A stretch of 64,000 bases of DNA from Gloeopeniophorella convolvens (lineage: Eukaryota > Basidiomycota > Agaricomycetes > Russulales). A model generated the notes under the pieces. That model was not told the DNA's origin. It worked only from the letters and a program-made list of their open reading frames with translations, and searched no databases. The translations under genes were made by a program, and so were the position numbers. The stretch spans positions 124,001 through 188,000 of the forward strand of contig WTXD01000052.1 of assembly GCA_022496205.1 (NCBI GenBank), given 5' to 3'. This document shows, in pieces, positions 11,718 through 21,873 of the stretch. The first letter of the stretch is position 1; each line of letters starts with the position of its first letter.

Positions 11718-14700
11718 CTACTCGACCTCCTCCATCTCGCCTTTGAAGTCTCCGGGCACCGTCCATCGCTCAGTCTCCCTGTATCCCCTCGATAAACTAA
11801 GCTCCTTCACAGCCCTGATGTGCTCGCTACCTTGTCGCGGGTGCGTCCCGGGACCGGCGGCGCTACAAAGGAGGAGGTACCGGTAATCTTCGTGATTGCT
11901 GTCGGTTACGCTCTCAAATTGCCCGGGCGAGCACCCGCCGACGTAGATCCCGTATCGGGGGTGCGTCAGCGTGTCTACTGCCGCGCCTTGCAACCGAGTG
12001 TACCCCGATGTCGGCGCGCTCGAGACATGGAGACCAGGGCTGTCCGTCCAGTGCCCTGGCGGCGGCGGCGGCTCCGAAGAACGAAGGCGACGATAAGACT
12101 GTGCGTGGTCGTGTCTCAGACCGAGCAGTAAACTGAGATACGGCAATCTGGAGATCTCCAACCCGGGGCTCGTCAATGGGCCACTGCAGCAGTTGCACGA
12201 GGGAGGCTTCTTCGGGAAAAAGCCGATCTCAGTTTCGTCGAGTAACAGCGCATTCAGGGGTCCTCCTTGCTTCCGCCGCTGTACCTGGACCAGTATAGCT
12301 GTGATAGCATGCGGACAGGCCTTGCCCTCGGTCCGCACCAGGATGGGAATGATGATGTCCACGCTCCTCTGGCCCACCTTGTAGACGATGGCCGCGCCTC
12401 GCAAGAACGACGAGTGTGCATCGAGATGAGAAGCCCCCTTCTGGTCCCACTTCGAGAAATGAGTGAATCTGACGATTGCATCGCCGAGCGCGGACTCGAG
12501 GCTGGACCCTAGCGCGCTGTCCAGATCAGGGTTGTCGGGTTTTGCAGCGAGGATGGAAGAGGATTCAACGAAAGTACACCGGAGGAAGGTCTTCAGCTTG
12601 CAGCCTTTGCTGTAGTAAGTCCTAGTCCCGCGCGGCCGAGCCGCACTAGAATCCGAGAACCCCTGTTGACAAGCGGCATGATATCCCTGCGTGAGCAAGA
12701 TGCGAGCCACCAATTCCCCAGCGTCCCCCAAGACGAGAAGACCGTTGGAGTAATGGTCAGACACCAGCTGGATGACCATGTTGCGATTGATCTTCCGTTC
12801 CAGTTGCCATGATTCGAGGAGCGAAGCTGCAGCCTCCGCAAGGAGCGGCTCGGATGGATAGCCTGAACAAACGATCCGACCGCCGCAGCCCTGTGAGAAG
12901 GATGCAGCCGTACACATGTGACTCGCAACGAGGCATTGTTGTAGCGCTTCTGCTCCTGTATGCGACGTCGCATAGTCGAGCAAGACCAGCAAATCAACGA
13001 CAGCAGTCTGCGCTTCCATCGTCGGTACGTCCGAGTCCGCGGCCGGCCCAGCAAGCTTGCGCCTAGCCAACTCGATAACATAATCTTTCGGCCCTCCGTT
13101 CGTCAGTGACGCCCAGAACCTACAGTAGACGAACTGAATACAACGGCATGTGATGGTCAACCTGGGACTCACAGGGGACGACCAAAGCGGGCAAGGAACT
13201 TTGGGTCGCTGATGTCGTCAAGAGAGTATGCGGTTCCGTCGAGTGGGAAGCTGGGGTGGCAGTCGAAGGGCAGCTCATTGATGGGGGTATAATCGATGGT
13301 CTTGCAGAGTCTTCGCCCCGATCCCCTCCGGAAGTTCGGCGCAGTGAAAGCATACCCGAGATTAGTAGTAGTCGACAGAAGCAGGAACATCATTGGTTCC
13401 TGCTTGAATATGTCCAGGCTTGAACACAGAATGTCGATCAACGGCCTCTCAGGGGTGTCTGGAGGTCCCCCGTCTGTGTTGGGCCTCGGTAGCTGGGGAG
13501 CGGCGATTGCCAGTTCCTTCACCTCGTCGAAGTAGACTACCATCTTGACCGGGTAATTTTCGTCGACTGCAATTGCGGCCGTCAAGATGCGAGCGAGACG
13601 ACGATATGCCTCTTTTGCCGCGGCGGATTCGTCGAAGAGGGCGGGGTCTGGGCCGGTCGTCTAAGGGCCCTCAGTTCGCTGCGGCGTTAGACTGATTAGA
13701 GCAATGGCCGCCTACGTTGGTGTGCTGAGCACTATCCGGGCTCATCGTCTCGCGTCGCTTAGACCGAGCCTGTCATAGTCACAGTTAGGTTCGTGATGAG
13801 GATGAAAAGCGGCAGGTCGTACCTCTGCTATTGAATAAATTAGATCATCTGATCTGAAGACCACGGACTCGTAGAATCGTTCGCGTCCTCCATCCAAATT
13901 CAGACGGCCGTGCCACCATGTAGCGAGTTCTGATGATCCCGGGAATTTCGTGCCGCCTCGCATTTCTGCAACCTCCCGCTCTACCAGCTCTGCCGCCGAG
14001 TCGAACAATGCGGTGAAAAAGGATAGATATGCGATCCGGACGTTGGCCTCGCCATGTTGAGGGCGGAGGAAGTATTTGCGCACTCCCGCGTCAGGGGGAG
14101 GAAACGCTGTCCCTGTTGAAGGACCGTATTATCAGAGGGCACGAATAGCAGTCAGTTGGCGGTACGATACCGTGTTTCGTTTCTGCTGGGGATCGTAGGT
14201 CAATGGGGAACGTAAAAACAATCTTGGCGTGCTCGTCGACCATTCGAGACTTGCCGTAACCCGAACTCTGTATGACTGCAGCAATGTTTTTATAGGAAGT
14301 GTGCCAGAGTCCCCCGCGGCGAAACCTCATTTCACAGAGTGTCGCGAATAGAAGGTCGGCTCGGTCTCCTTCATAGTTGACCTGCCATGCTTGACGGCGG
14401 GCGAAAAATGAATCGCGAAAGAGAAACGGACCTAGGCATTGGCGGGGATTGCTGTCAGCAGCGGCGGTAGCCCGATCTCAATCAGTTCACGAACGATTTT
14501 TGAAAAACACATCCCAGTCCCCAGTGACCCTACACTTCTCTATCGCGGGGACGATGTCGTAGTCTGCGATGAGCCTGCCACGATCTTCTTTGTCGCGAAG
14601 GCAAGGGTTTAAGGCAGCCCCCCACTCTTCATTCTCGGAGAGCTCGAGTATGACGTGGCGGAAGAGACTAGCGCCCGATCCAGGCATATCTACCACTGTC

Positions 14701-14870
14701 TTCAACAGGCTGGCAGCAGGGGGTAACGGTTTCATTGCCCCTGACTCCGAGATGGCCTGTGAGGCTTGGTGAGCAGTAGATTCGTGTGGAAGATGATCAT
14801 GCTGAGGTGATTCTTGCGACTGGGCTGAGTGCTCGTCCACAGCTTTTCGCTTTCCTTTGCCTTTGTCCAT
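11718..14870 (-). CDS. Crinkler-like P-loop ATPase with nuclease-like C-terminus, copy 2 (intact, 942 aa)
   Basis: Exons 14495-14870, 14171-14389, 13823-14112, 13716-13769, 13173-13660 and 11718-13119 join in phase to 942 aa. The start is the ATG of MDKGKGKRK, matching copy 1; an in-frame upstream ATG at 15050 is not conserved. Residues 1-125 are hydrophilic and low-complexity. QSSGYGKSR (about 166-174) is a Walker A-like loop; MVVYFDE (about 353-359) is Walker B-like. The C-terminal 460 residues are conserved with copy 1 and include SVDIIIPILV (about 728-737) and ILVQVQRRK (about 751-759). That fits the strand pair of a PD-(D/E)xK fold, but the lysine of the (Q)xK is Gln here. The first intron's boundary (GTTCGT donor) is the least certain. 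CRN/Crinkler-type proteins pair P-loop ATPases with nuclease domains and can be secreted effectors; no signal peptide is seen here, so role is inference. Confidence 0.78.
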
Positions 14871-15163
14871 GAGTGTACCGAACAGAGAGCAGCACACCTC
14901 TGGGGCGACATTGATCGGGTCCGTGATGTCATCTGTGTGACTCAAAATACGTGACGCGTGATGCCTAACATGCGTAACAACTTCTTGGCATCGCAGTCCT
15001 GTCGCAGCCTCGAGTCGGCGGTTCACTTCAGTTCTTCCCGACAAGTCCAACCATTGTGTTGCCCGAGTCTATACGTATGGAGGGTATATAGTAGCAAGGT
15101 TTAGTAGTAACATAGTGTACTGCGGCACTACTACATTTTGGACCTCCTCGTGCCTGCACACTC

Positions 15164-16660
15164 CTATGTCTGGGCCTTTCCCTCCGCCACGACGAACGAC
15201 CGGTAGAGCTTCTCGCACCTATCGGCGAGTCGCGCGCCCTCCTTCTCATAGTCTGGCCACGTGTCGAAGGGGTCCAGCGCGACGCTGCTGCGCCCACGAC
15301 GGTCCGTGATAGAGTGCAGACGTGCGGGGACCGCGCCGGCCGTGTTCGTCTGCGCGGAGTCCTGTGCGATGGGTGTGCCCGTGGCGGAAACGAAGACTGG
15401 GATGAACGCGAGCGGCGCAAGACAGACGTACACAGCCGACGCGGCGCCGTTCCACCATGAGACGTTATGGTGTAACGACCCGAACCAACGCGCCTGCCGC
15501 AGTCTATATGAGCACCTGCGCGCGCACGTCTTTAGACGAGACAGCGTACGATGTAGAACGCGAAGATCTTGAGATACGACATCCACCGCCCGACGAGCAT
15601 CACGTCGATGGACGAGCCGACAACGCCCGGATGCACGGAGAAGTAGCGCACGCGCTGGGCGGGCCCCGCGCGCTGCGCGAGCACGGCCGCGAGAAGGTCC
15701 GCCTGGAATTTGGTGCCTTCGTACGGGCGCGCGCTACGCACGAGTTGCCAGTCGTCCGCATCGTACGCGTCTGCGAACGCCTCGAGCGATGACATCCACA
15801 AAACGCGGCCAGGGCCTGTGCGCGCGCCCGCAAGTCTCTCCTCCAACGCGCGGCACTGTATCGCAGCAGTGAGATGGACGTGATGAAGAAAGAGGAGAGC
15901 GGGGGCGCACCAGGACATAGTGCCCAAAGACGTTGCATTGCCACGCCCAGCCCAGCCCGTCATCGGAGAGTACCCCTACGTCCTGTATGTTGTATTTCGG
16001 ATACGTGACAAAATCGAACAGGTTGCGCTCGCAGACGTTGCGCCAAAGCTGACGCAAGAGCCGCGGCAACGCCATCCCAAGAAACGGCGCGACACCCGCG
16101 TTGCATACGAGCGCCGATACGTACGGGTAACTGCACACGCCGTTCCAAGCTTCAGTCCCGCCACCCTAGATACAGACGAAGAAGGATACTCACGTGCGTG
16201 CCACCTCGTCCGCGAACGCGAGCGTACTCCGCACCGACGCGAGGTCCAAGCTGTGTATTGCGATTGTGAGGCCCGCGAGAAACTCCTCAACGCGCTGCGC
16301 GCCCGCGGACGTGCGGCGCATCTCGCGCGTGTCCTTCTCGAGCAGCGCAAGCAGCTCCGCGCGCGCCGCCTCTGCGCGCTGCCGGCTGCGGCACGCCATG
16401 ACGAGTGTCGCGCCCGTGCATGGGTATGTTATGCCCAGCTCATCAGCGCCCGCACGTGGGAAGAGCGGGCGCGCATCGTCAGGAGCCTCCTGCGCGAGGC
16501 TGTAGAGCAAGCGGCGACAGATCCCGAAGCCGACGCCACTGGTAGGGGAGACGCGCCAGGGTCAGCTGGAGCACGTATTTGACAAGAATGTTGGTTCCAC
16601 GCACTTGTTGGCGCCTGTCACGATGAAGATGGGCCGCGCTGGCTCGCTTAAGGAGGACAT
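15164..16660 (-). CDS. ERG27: 3-keto-steroid reductase (ergosterol C-4 demethylation complex)
   Basis: Five exons: 16605-16660, 16194-16538, 15911-16130, 15538-15855 and 15164-15493, in phase, give 422 aa. The product is a short-chain dehydrogenase. The Rossmann motif TGANNGVGFG (residues 15-24) spans intron 1, VCNAGVAPF is the NAG motif, and YEGTKFQ carries the catalytic Tyr-x-x-x-Lys. TYPKYNIQDVGVLSDDGLGWAWQCNVFGHYVL is a segment typical of Erg27. A hydrophobic stretch near GAASAVYVCLAPLAFIPVFV may attach it to the ER or lipid droplets. Erg27 reduces the 3-ketone after Erg26 and works with Erg25 and Erg28 to remove C-4 methyl groups of sterol intermediates. The donor of intron 4 (CTC then GTCTAA) is unusual but keeps the frame and the family-typical FYIVR...RWFGS join. 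Confidence 0.9.
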
Positions 16661-17107
16661 GGCGGTGAGCGGAAGGATGTGTGAGTTGACATGCCAGACT
16701 CACGAATGGTACGACAGCTTGTCGTCCTGTCGGCGCTTCACACGCTTATTAGTGGAGGCTGGCGGCCCGACGACTCCTGATTATGTCCCTTAGCAGCTTC
16801 CTGCTGTCCGCCACAGCGCAGCACATGTGGTACACGCCCGAACTCACACCACCACTACGAACATAACCTGGACATGGACATATAAGTAGTACATGCACGC
16901 CCGCTTTTTCGTTCTTTGTTGGGGCTGTACTCCTCACATGTACATGTCAGCCAGCTCCATTTGCATAATCGAGCCCTTCTGGTGAGTCACATTGTACTCA
17001 TCGGAACTGCTAGAAGAGCCCCAATCACCAAAACGCGCGCCCAAGTAGTATGTCCTCCGTGAGAACTTGTAGTCTGTGGCGAGTGTGTGGCGGAGCATTA
17101 CGGCGCA
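16661..17107. other. Intergenic upstream of ERG27
   Basis: ERG27's promoter must lie here, with TATA-like ATATAAG near 16878-16884. No coding signature is seen. Confidence 0.35.
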
Positions 17108-17246
17108 ACTCGTGGTGGCATCGTGAATTGCCTGCTAAGGCAACACCCGGTCCCCAGGGTCTCGCTGAGAGACCCCAAGACGTGAGATCTTGAGACCCGG
17201 GGGCCGGGTGTTGCCTTAGCAGGCAATTCACGATGCCACCACGAGT
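17108..17246. repeat. 139-bp near-perfect inverted repeat (hairpin)
   Basis: The left arm 17108-17163 and right arm 17192-17246 are reverse complements with about one mismatch and one single-base bulge, separated by a 28-nt loop. The loop-proximal part has a smaller fold of its own (GGTCTC...GAGACC near 17158-17174). Arms begin ACTCGTGGTGGCATCG and end in the exact complement. No flanking target-site duplication is evident. It could be a folded-back transposon relic or a transcribed hairpin. It sits about 160 bp upstream of the start of the 203-aa hypothetical gene. Confidence 0.92.
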
Positions 17247-17333
17247 CTCGGAGAAGCGTGTTCGACAGTCCGAGCGCGCAGTACTTGCATCCAGCACTTA
17301 CTCACATCCACTGATATCGGCCAGCTTCGTCCA

Positions 17334-17340
17334 TTTAAAA
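17334..17340 (+). promoter_or_regulatory. TATA-like box of the 203-aa hypothetical gene
   Basis: TTTAAAA lies 65 bp upstream of the ATG at 17405 and about 90 bp downstream of the hairpin. Confidence 0.45.
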
Positions 17341-17404
17341 GCCTCTGGGCCAGCCATGCCTCCTCATCACACCCCTCTTGCAGCCTCTTCCCGGGACCCG
17401 AGTC

Positions 17405-18195
17405 ATGTCATCCCAAATGTCTTCCTCCCACTATGCCGACCTTGACCAGCCCCGTAATGATCAAATATCTAGCACATGCTCTAGCGGACAGGCCAGACAT
17501 GGCTCACATTTCCATCCACGTGTTGCGGCATCTCAGGAACACGCGGTCAGTCTCTCTTGGATCCTACAGTGACTATGCAATACTTACGCTCTTGCTGAAG
17601 GACGACGCTGGGTACATGGCATCGTCACACAGCTCAGCGCGCATTGCAGTATCGGACCCGTACCTGAGGGAAACCCGTCGTGCTCAAGACGGCGACAGTG
17701 TGCAGCACTCGTCTCGTGTGATGGTTCGTCTGGGGAGGCCCTAGCCCTTTGGTCGCTGTGCTAACATACGCGTCGCTCGGGGGCACCCAGGTGCACGAAA
17801 CCTTCCCGGCGCTTGCGCAGGGCGCCAGCGGTGTGGCGGCTTACCCGAATGGCGGCTACCCACCAAATGCCTCTGTCCGTCCCCGCACTTCCGCCACTTC
17901 GTCAGTCTTCTAACACATCTTGCTACTGTAGCACGGGGACTATTATCCAGCTCCCCAGGTGGATTATCACGCGGGTGCAGCCCAGGGCGTGAGTGGCTAC
18001 GGCGATGGTGCAAACGATGCACAGGAAGAGGAACCGACTTATAATGATGCGCAAACACAGCCCGTAGACCTCTTCAGGGATATCTTAGCTCATTACTTTA
18101 CACACGCCGACACGACTATTGTCGCATTCAATATGGTCCCCGTCGGGCCCAACAGATCTAGGTTCACTGTCACCATCGAGGCCTCCGAAGCCTAG
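17405..18195 (+). CDS. Hypothetical protein, low-complexity, 203 aa
   Basis: Four exons, 17405-17545, 17601-17723, 17791-17874 and 17932-18195, all with phase-0 introns of 54-67 nt, produce one open frame of 203 aa. I do not recognise the family. The N-terminus (MSSQMSSSHYADLDQPRND) is Ser-rich and polar. The middle is rich in Tyr, Pro, Ala and Gly (GGYPPNASV, GDYYPAPQVDYHAGAAQ). The last 45 residues, PVDLFRDILAHYFTHADTTIVAFNMVPVGPNRSRFTVTIEAS, look like a small folded domain. No signal peptide or membrane segment. The consistent phase and intron lengths argue for a real gene. A composition of this kind occurs in disordered regulatory proteins, but no function is claimed. The long hairpin at 17108-17246 lies in its upstream region. 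Confidence 0.6.
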
Positions 18196-18505
18196 GTGGC
18201 ACCACTGCCAACACCACCCTTTTGCGTATTAGTCCACTCTGTTCTGCTGTCCTACTTCTTGGTATCTACCCTACTCATCTGCATCATGTAAGATTGCTTG
18301 TCGTAGATTGGAATGTGAGTTCTGGTCGCTCAGGGCTAATTGGGATCGTCTCGCAAGATGTTCTTACCCCGTCGATGCTCGTGAACACCTGTGCCCCTGA
18401 AAGGTCAATCGGACCCGCGTCGCGCCACACACAGAGTAGAAAGGAAATATAATGAGTGTAGATAGGAGAGTACAGGGAAGAATGAGTCGCGGCGGCGGCG
18501 TAAGC
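18196..18505. terminator. Convergent 3' flanks, hypothetical gene and NOP58
   Basis: This 310-bp gap between two convergent stops contains no gene. Confidence 0.35.
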
Positions 18506-20607
18506 CTATGCCTCGGACTTCTTTTTCTTCTTTTTCGACGAGTCGCCCGCCTCCGCCGCCGCCGCTTTGGCGGCCTTCTTCTCTGCCTTGCGCGCCTCCT
18601 TCTGGGCCTTGCGCTCCGCCTCTGTTTCGACTCCCTCCTGCGTAGCAGTAAGTGGGTGAGAACGAGCAACGCCACGTGCAACCGGGTGAAGCTACGTACC
18701 ATGGGAACGTCGTCGTCGGCCACAGGCGCACCTTCGCTCTTCCGCCGCTTGCGCTTCTTCTCGTCCTCCTTCCCGTCCACCTCCATCGCGTCCTCGTCCT
18801 CGCCCGACTCCGCCTTCACATCCGCTTTCTCTGCCCGGCGTTGTGCACGGCGCTCTTCCTTCGCGCGACGCTTCTCCTCCTTCACGTCCAGCACCGCGCG
18901 GACCGCCGCCTCCGCCGGCTCGCGCTGCGTGCTGACGAGCCCGACCGCGTCCGCAGCCGTGTTGTACGTCGCCGCGGCGGGGTCTGTCTTAAACCGCTTC
19001 TGCTGCGCCGGCCCCGTACCAAAGCGCCGCACGCCGGTCGCGTCGCCTTCCGCCTCGAGCACGCGCAGTCGCGCTTCAAGCTTCGCGCGATTCTCGAGTC
19101 CGATGGTTGGTGCGCTTGGCTCGGATTTCTCGTCCACATCTGTGAGCGCGTCCACGCGCACAGAGAGCGCGGTTTTTGTCGCGACCATGCGCGCCATCTA
19201 GAGGGAGTCGTATCACGTGATGGGACATGTATGGAGATGTGTGCACAAACCTTTCCCTTCAGCTTGGGCGGCGCCTGGCCGACAAGCGATGCATGGTAGA
19301 TAAGACCATATTTTGGCGTATCGTGCTTCGTTTTGAGGGCACGGAAGAGCGCCTTCTCCGCGCCAAGGATCTGCACTGTGCTCGCTGGGTGCTTCGCGAG
19401 GTTGAGCAGGGAGCCCGCATGCGAGATGAGCCGCGCGCCGACGAGCTCGCCGACGAGCGCAGTGAGATTGGGCGCGATGGCGACCATGCGGTTGCGCAGG
19501 TAGTCCGAAAGCTGCGCGCGGTATTCCGAAATGGAGATGACTTGGTCGCAGAGTGCATGGATGTGTGCGATGTCCGAGTCTGAGATTTCAGTGCCCATGG
19601 AGATCTCTGCAGCGGCTTTGATGGTGGCTTCGAGGTCTTCGGGGAGGATGGAGGCAAAATCAGTCTTTGCCGCGTTCGTTCGGAAGCCTGTTCCTCGGTG
19701 AGAAACACGAAATTGAATGTTGTGCTGCCCTTACCCATCAGCTTCACAACTTTTGCGTATGCCATATTATCTGACAATATTTTTGCCATCTCCGGGAAGT
19801 GCCAACCATACCATTCCTAAGCGATGTCAGATGTTGTGGATGGTGAAGCAGAGATAAACTTCAGACCTTCACGCGCATAGAGTATATGTTAATCTCCTTG
19901 TCTAGGTCGTCTAGTAGCGCAATAGCTTGGACAACCATCGTATCGACCTTGTCCGGTGAGAATTTGAGCTTGAATCTAAACTAACTTAGTAGCGGCACTC
20001 TGGCGTACATTCAGGAAATGCACCGTGATAATGAATGACTGAGACCCAAGCTCATCGTTGCAAGGTCTTTGGGATCGAGGCCGTTCAGGAGTGCGCCCAG
20101 CTGGCTCCGGATGCCGCGGAATAGATCAAGCGAATCAATGTCTGAGATAACTTTGATTCCTAGTTTTTTGTTGATTGGGCGTGCTAGAGAGGATGAGATT
20201 AGCTCGCGCAAGCCAAACTTAAGAGACCATGGGACACACACCGAGTTTGGGATCTACTACAACCAGCTGCTCCTTGTTCTTGCCCTTGTCGACGACTACC
20301 TTCGTCAAAAACTCCTTCAGACCCTTGCCGAGCTTGCCCTCCTGCATAGCAGTAATTTCCTCGACGGCAACCGCAGTCGACGTGAATCGGTGCAAAGATT
20401 TCAGCTTAAGCCTGGTTTCCAGACATAGAAATATGGCGTTTGGTCAGTCAGTGCACTTCAATCACTGCTAGGAGATTGTTGCGCGCACAGTTCGTTTGCC
20501 TTCTCAGGTGTCTCGAACTCTTTGTACAGATCCGGATCCGTGAGCTTCGCCGAGTCAGTAAGCTTAAACAGGGCAAAGCCCATGGCTGTCTCGTAAAGAA
20601 CCAGCAT
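18506..20607 (-). CDS. NOP58: Box C/D snoRNP core protein Nop58
   Basis: Eight exons: 20489-20607, 20242-20411, 20024-20183, 19867-19975, 19735-19816, 19251-19687, 18700-19197 and 18506-18637, in phase throughout, give 568 aa. The start [16 protein letters not shown] is the conserved Nop56/Nop58 N-terminus. [22 protein letters not shown] and [18 protein letters not shown] form the coiled-coil lead-in. The Nop domain holds [68 protein letters not shown], and [12 protein letters not shown]. The tail (residues about 430-568) is the Lys/Glu-rich KKE/D repeat typical of Nop58 and ends KKKKKKSEA. Nop58 binds box C/D snoRNAs with Nop56, Nop1 and Snu13 in the nucleolus and is needed for rRNA 2'-O-methylation and pre-18S processing. 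Confidence 0.96.
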
Positions 20608-21873
20608 GACGGGCTAGCACGCGACGACGATGGAAAGAGAGAGGGGGGGCCTGGGGAATATAGACGGTGTCTTCGCCGCCGCGAAAAACGTCCGCGAGGC
20701 AACTTTTCGATGCGTGGGAACATTTGGAAAGCAGACGATCCGGCCCGTCTGGACCGTAAACTGAGGTGAGCCGTCGGAAGTACCCGGGGTTACCTTCGTC
20801 GTCCAAGTTGCCCGTGGGCCTTGGCAAGAACACTGCCGCCGATGCACCCTACGACTCAATGCATGCGGTCGCACCTGGTCGCACCTTCAACGTCTATTTT
20901 TCTGCGCTCTCGGACTTAAGGGACTCGAGAATTTCGCGGGCTGTGCGATCCGCAGGGCTATTCACATTTGATTCACATCCCCGTTTATATCCGATGGATC
21001 GACGTAAGTGTACGTGGCCACCAGGCCAAGCCTCGATCTCCAACGCGTCTCATTACAGTGTGCCACCACGGTGCCCGTTACCCCCTCTGCTCTATCCGCA
21101 AACCTTGACCCATGTCTCTACTCCGCGCTCTCCCCGTGGTGCGTTGGGGTGCCTTACGCCAATGCTAGGTACGGTTTATGCCCCGGTATCATATTCACGA
21201 GTCATCGTGACAGCCGACGTGCTCTTCTCGCGCTGGCTGCTTATACATCTCTTAACGTGACCCATTTAGGAACATATTTTTCGCGGTTGTCAGCCCGTTC
21301 TTACCAAGGCCCTTGACGGGCCCCGTCTACAGCACCCGGGTGCGGAATCCTCATGCCTGACGTGGAGGACAGAGAGCTGCCATGGAAGCACGCACACAGC
21401 GGGTCACATAGAGCCCTCAAGCTGGCCTTCTAGTCGCACGCACGCCTCCTTGGAGCGCCGAAGCCCCAATGCATACAGGTGCTATCGATGTGCTCCAGGT
21501 CACGATGGTCCCATGTCCATGTAGGACAGTCTCGGACAGAGCAAGTGAATACACGTCAGATAGGCTCAGCATCGACTCTCAGCATTATTGGACGTGACAA
21601 GGCTCCCTCTGTCACGTTCATAGCCTCAATTGTCACGGACCTCAAGCCCGTCGGTGCGATTCCGAGGAGCCCTCGGGAGCGCTCCCAGCTCAGCGCCAGA
21701 GTTGGCTATGCAGAGCTATGCAGCTTGGCTATTGGGGATCGCCGGATTACTCCGCTTGCACAACCACTCGCTCCATTGGGTGGAGAAGCCGACTTCAAGG
21801 CGCCAGCCGGGCACATAAAAGCTGGCTGTCTCTAGGATGGTACCGTACCTAACACTCGCCCTTCTACTCGCTC
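20608..21873. other. Intergenic between NOP58 and the P450 array
   Basis: This 1.27-kb interval holds two divergent promoters. No gene-like frame with splice partners is seen. The left edge of the P450 array starts at its right end. Confidence 0.4.
21814..21821 (+). promoter_or_regulatory. TATA-like box of P450-1
   Basis: CATAAAAG lies about 55 bp upstream of the P450-1 start codon. Confidence 0.45.

Noticed and set aside
14495..15050. Longer start for ATPase copy 2 at 15050
   Set aside because: The added residues are not conserved in copy 1; both copies share the leader and the ATG of MDKGKGKRK.
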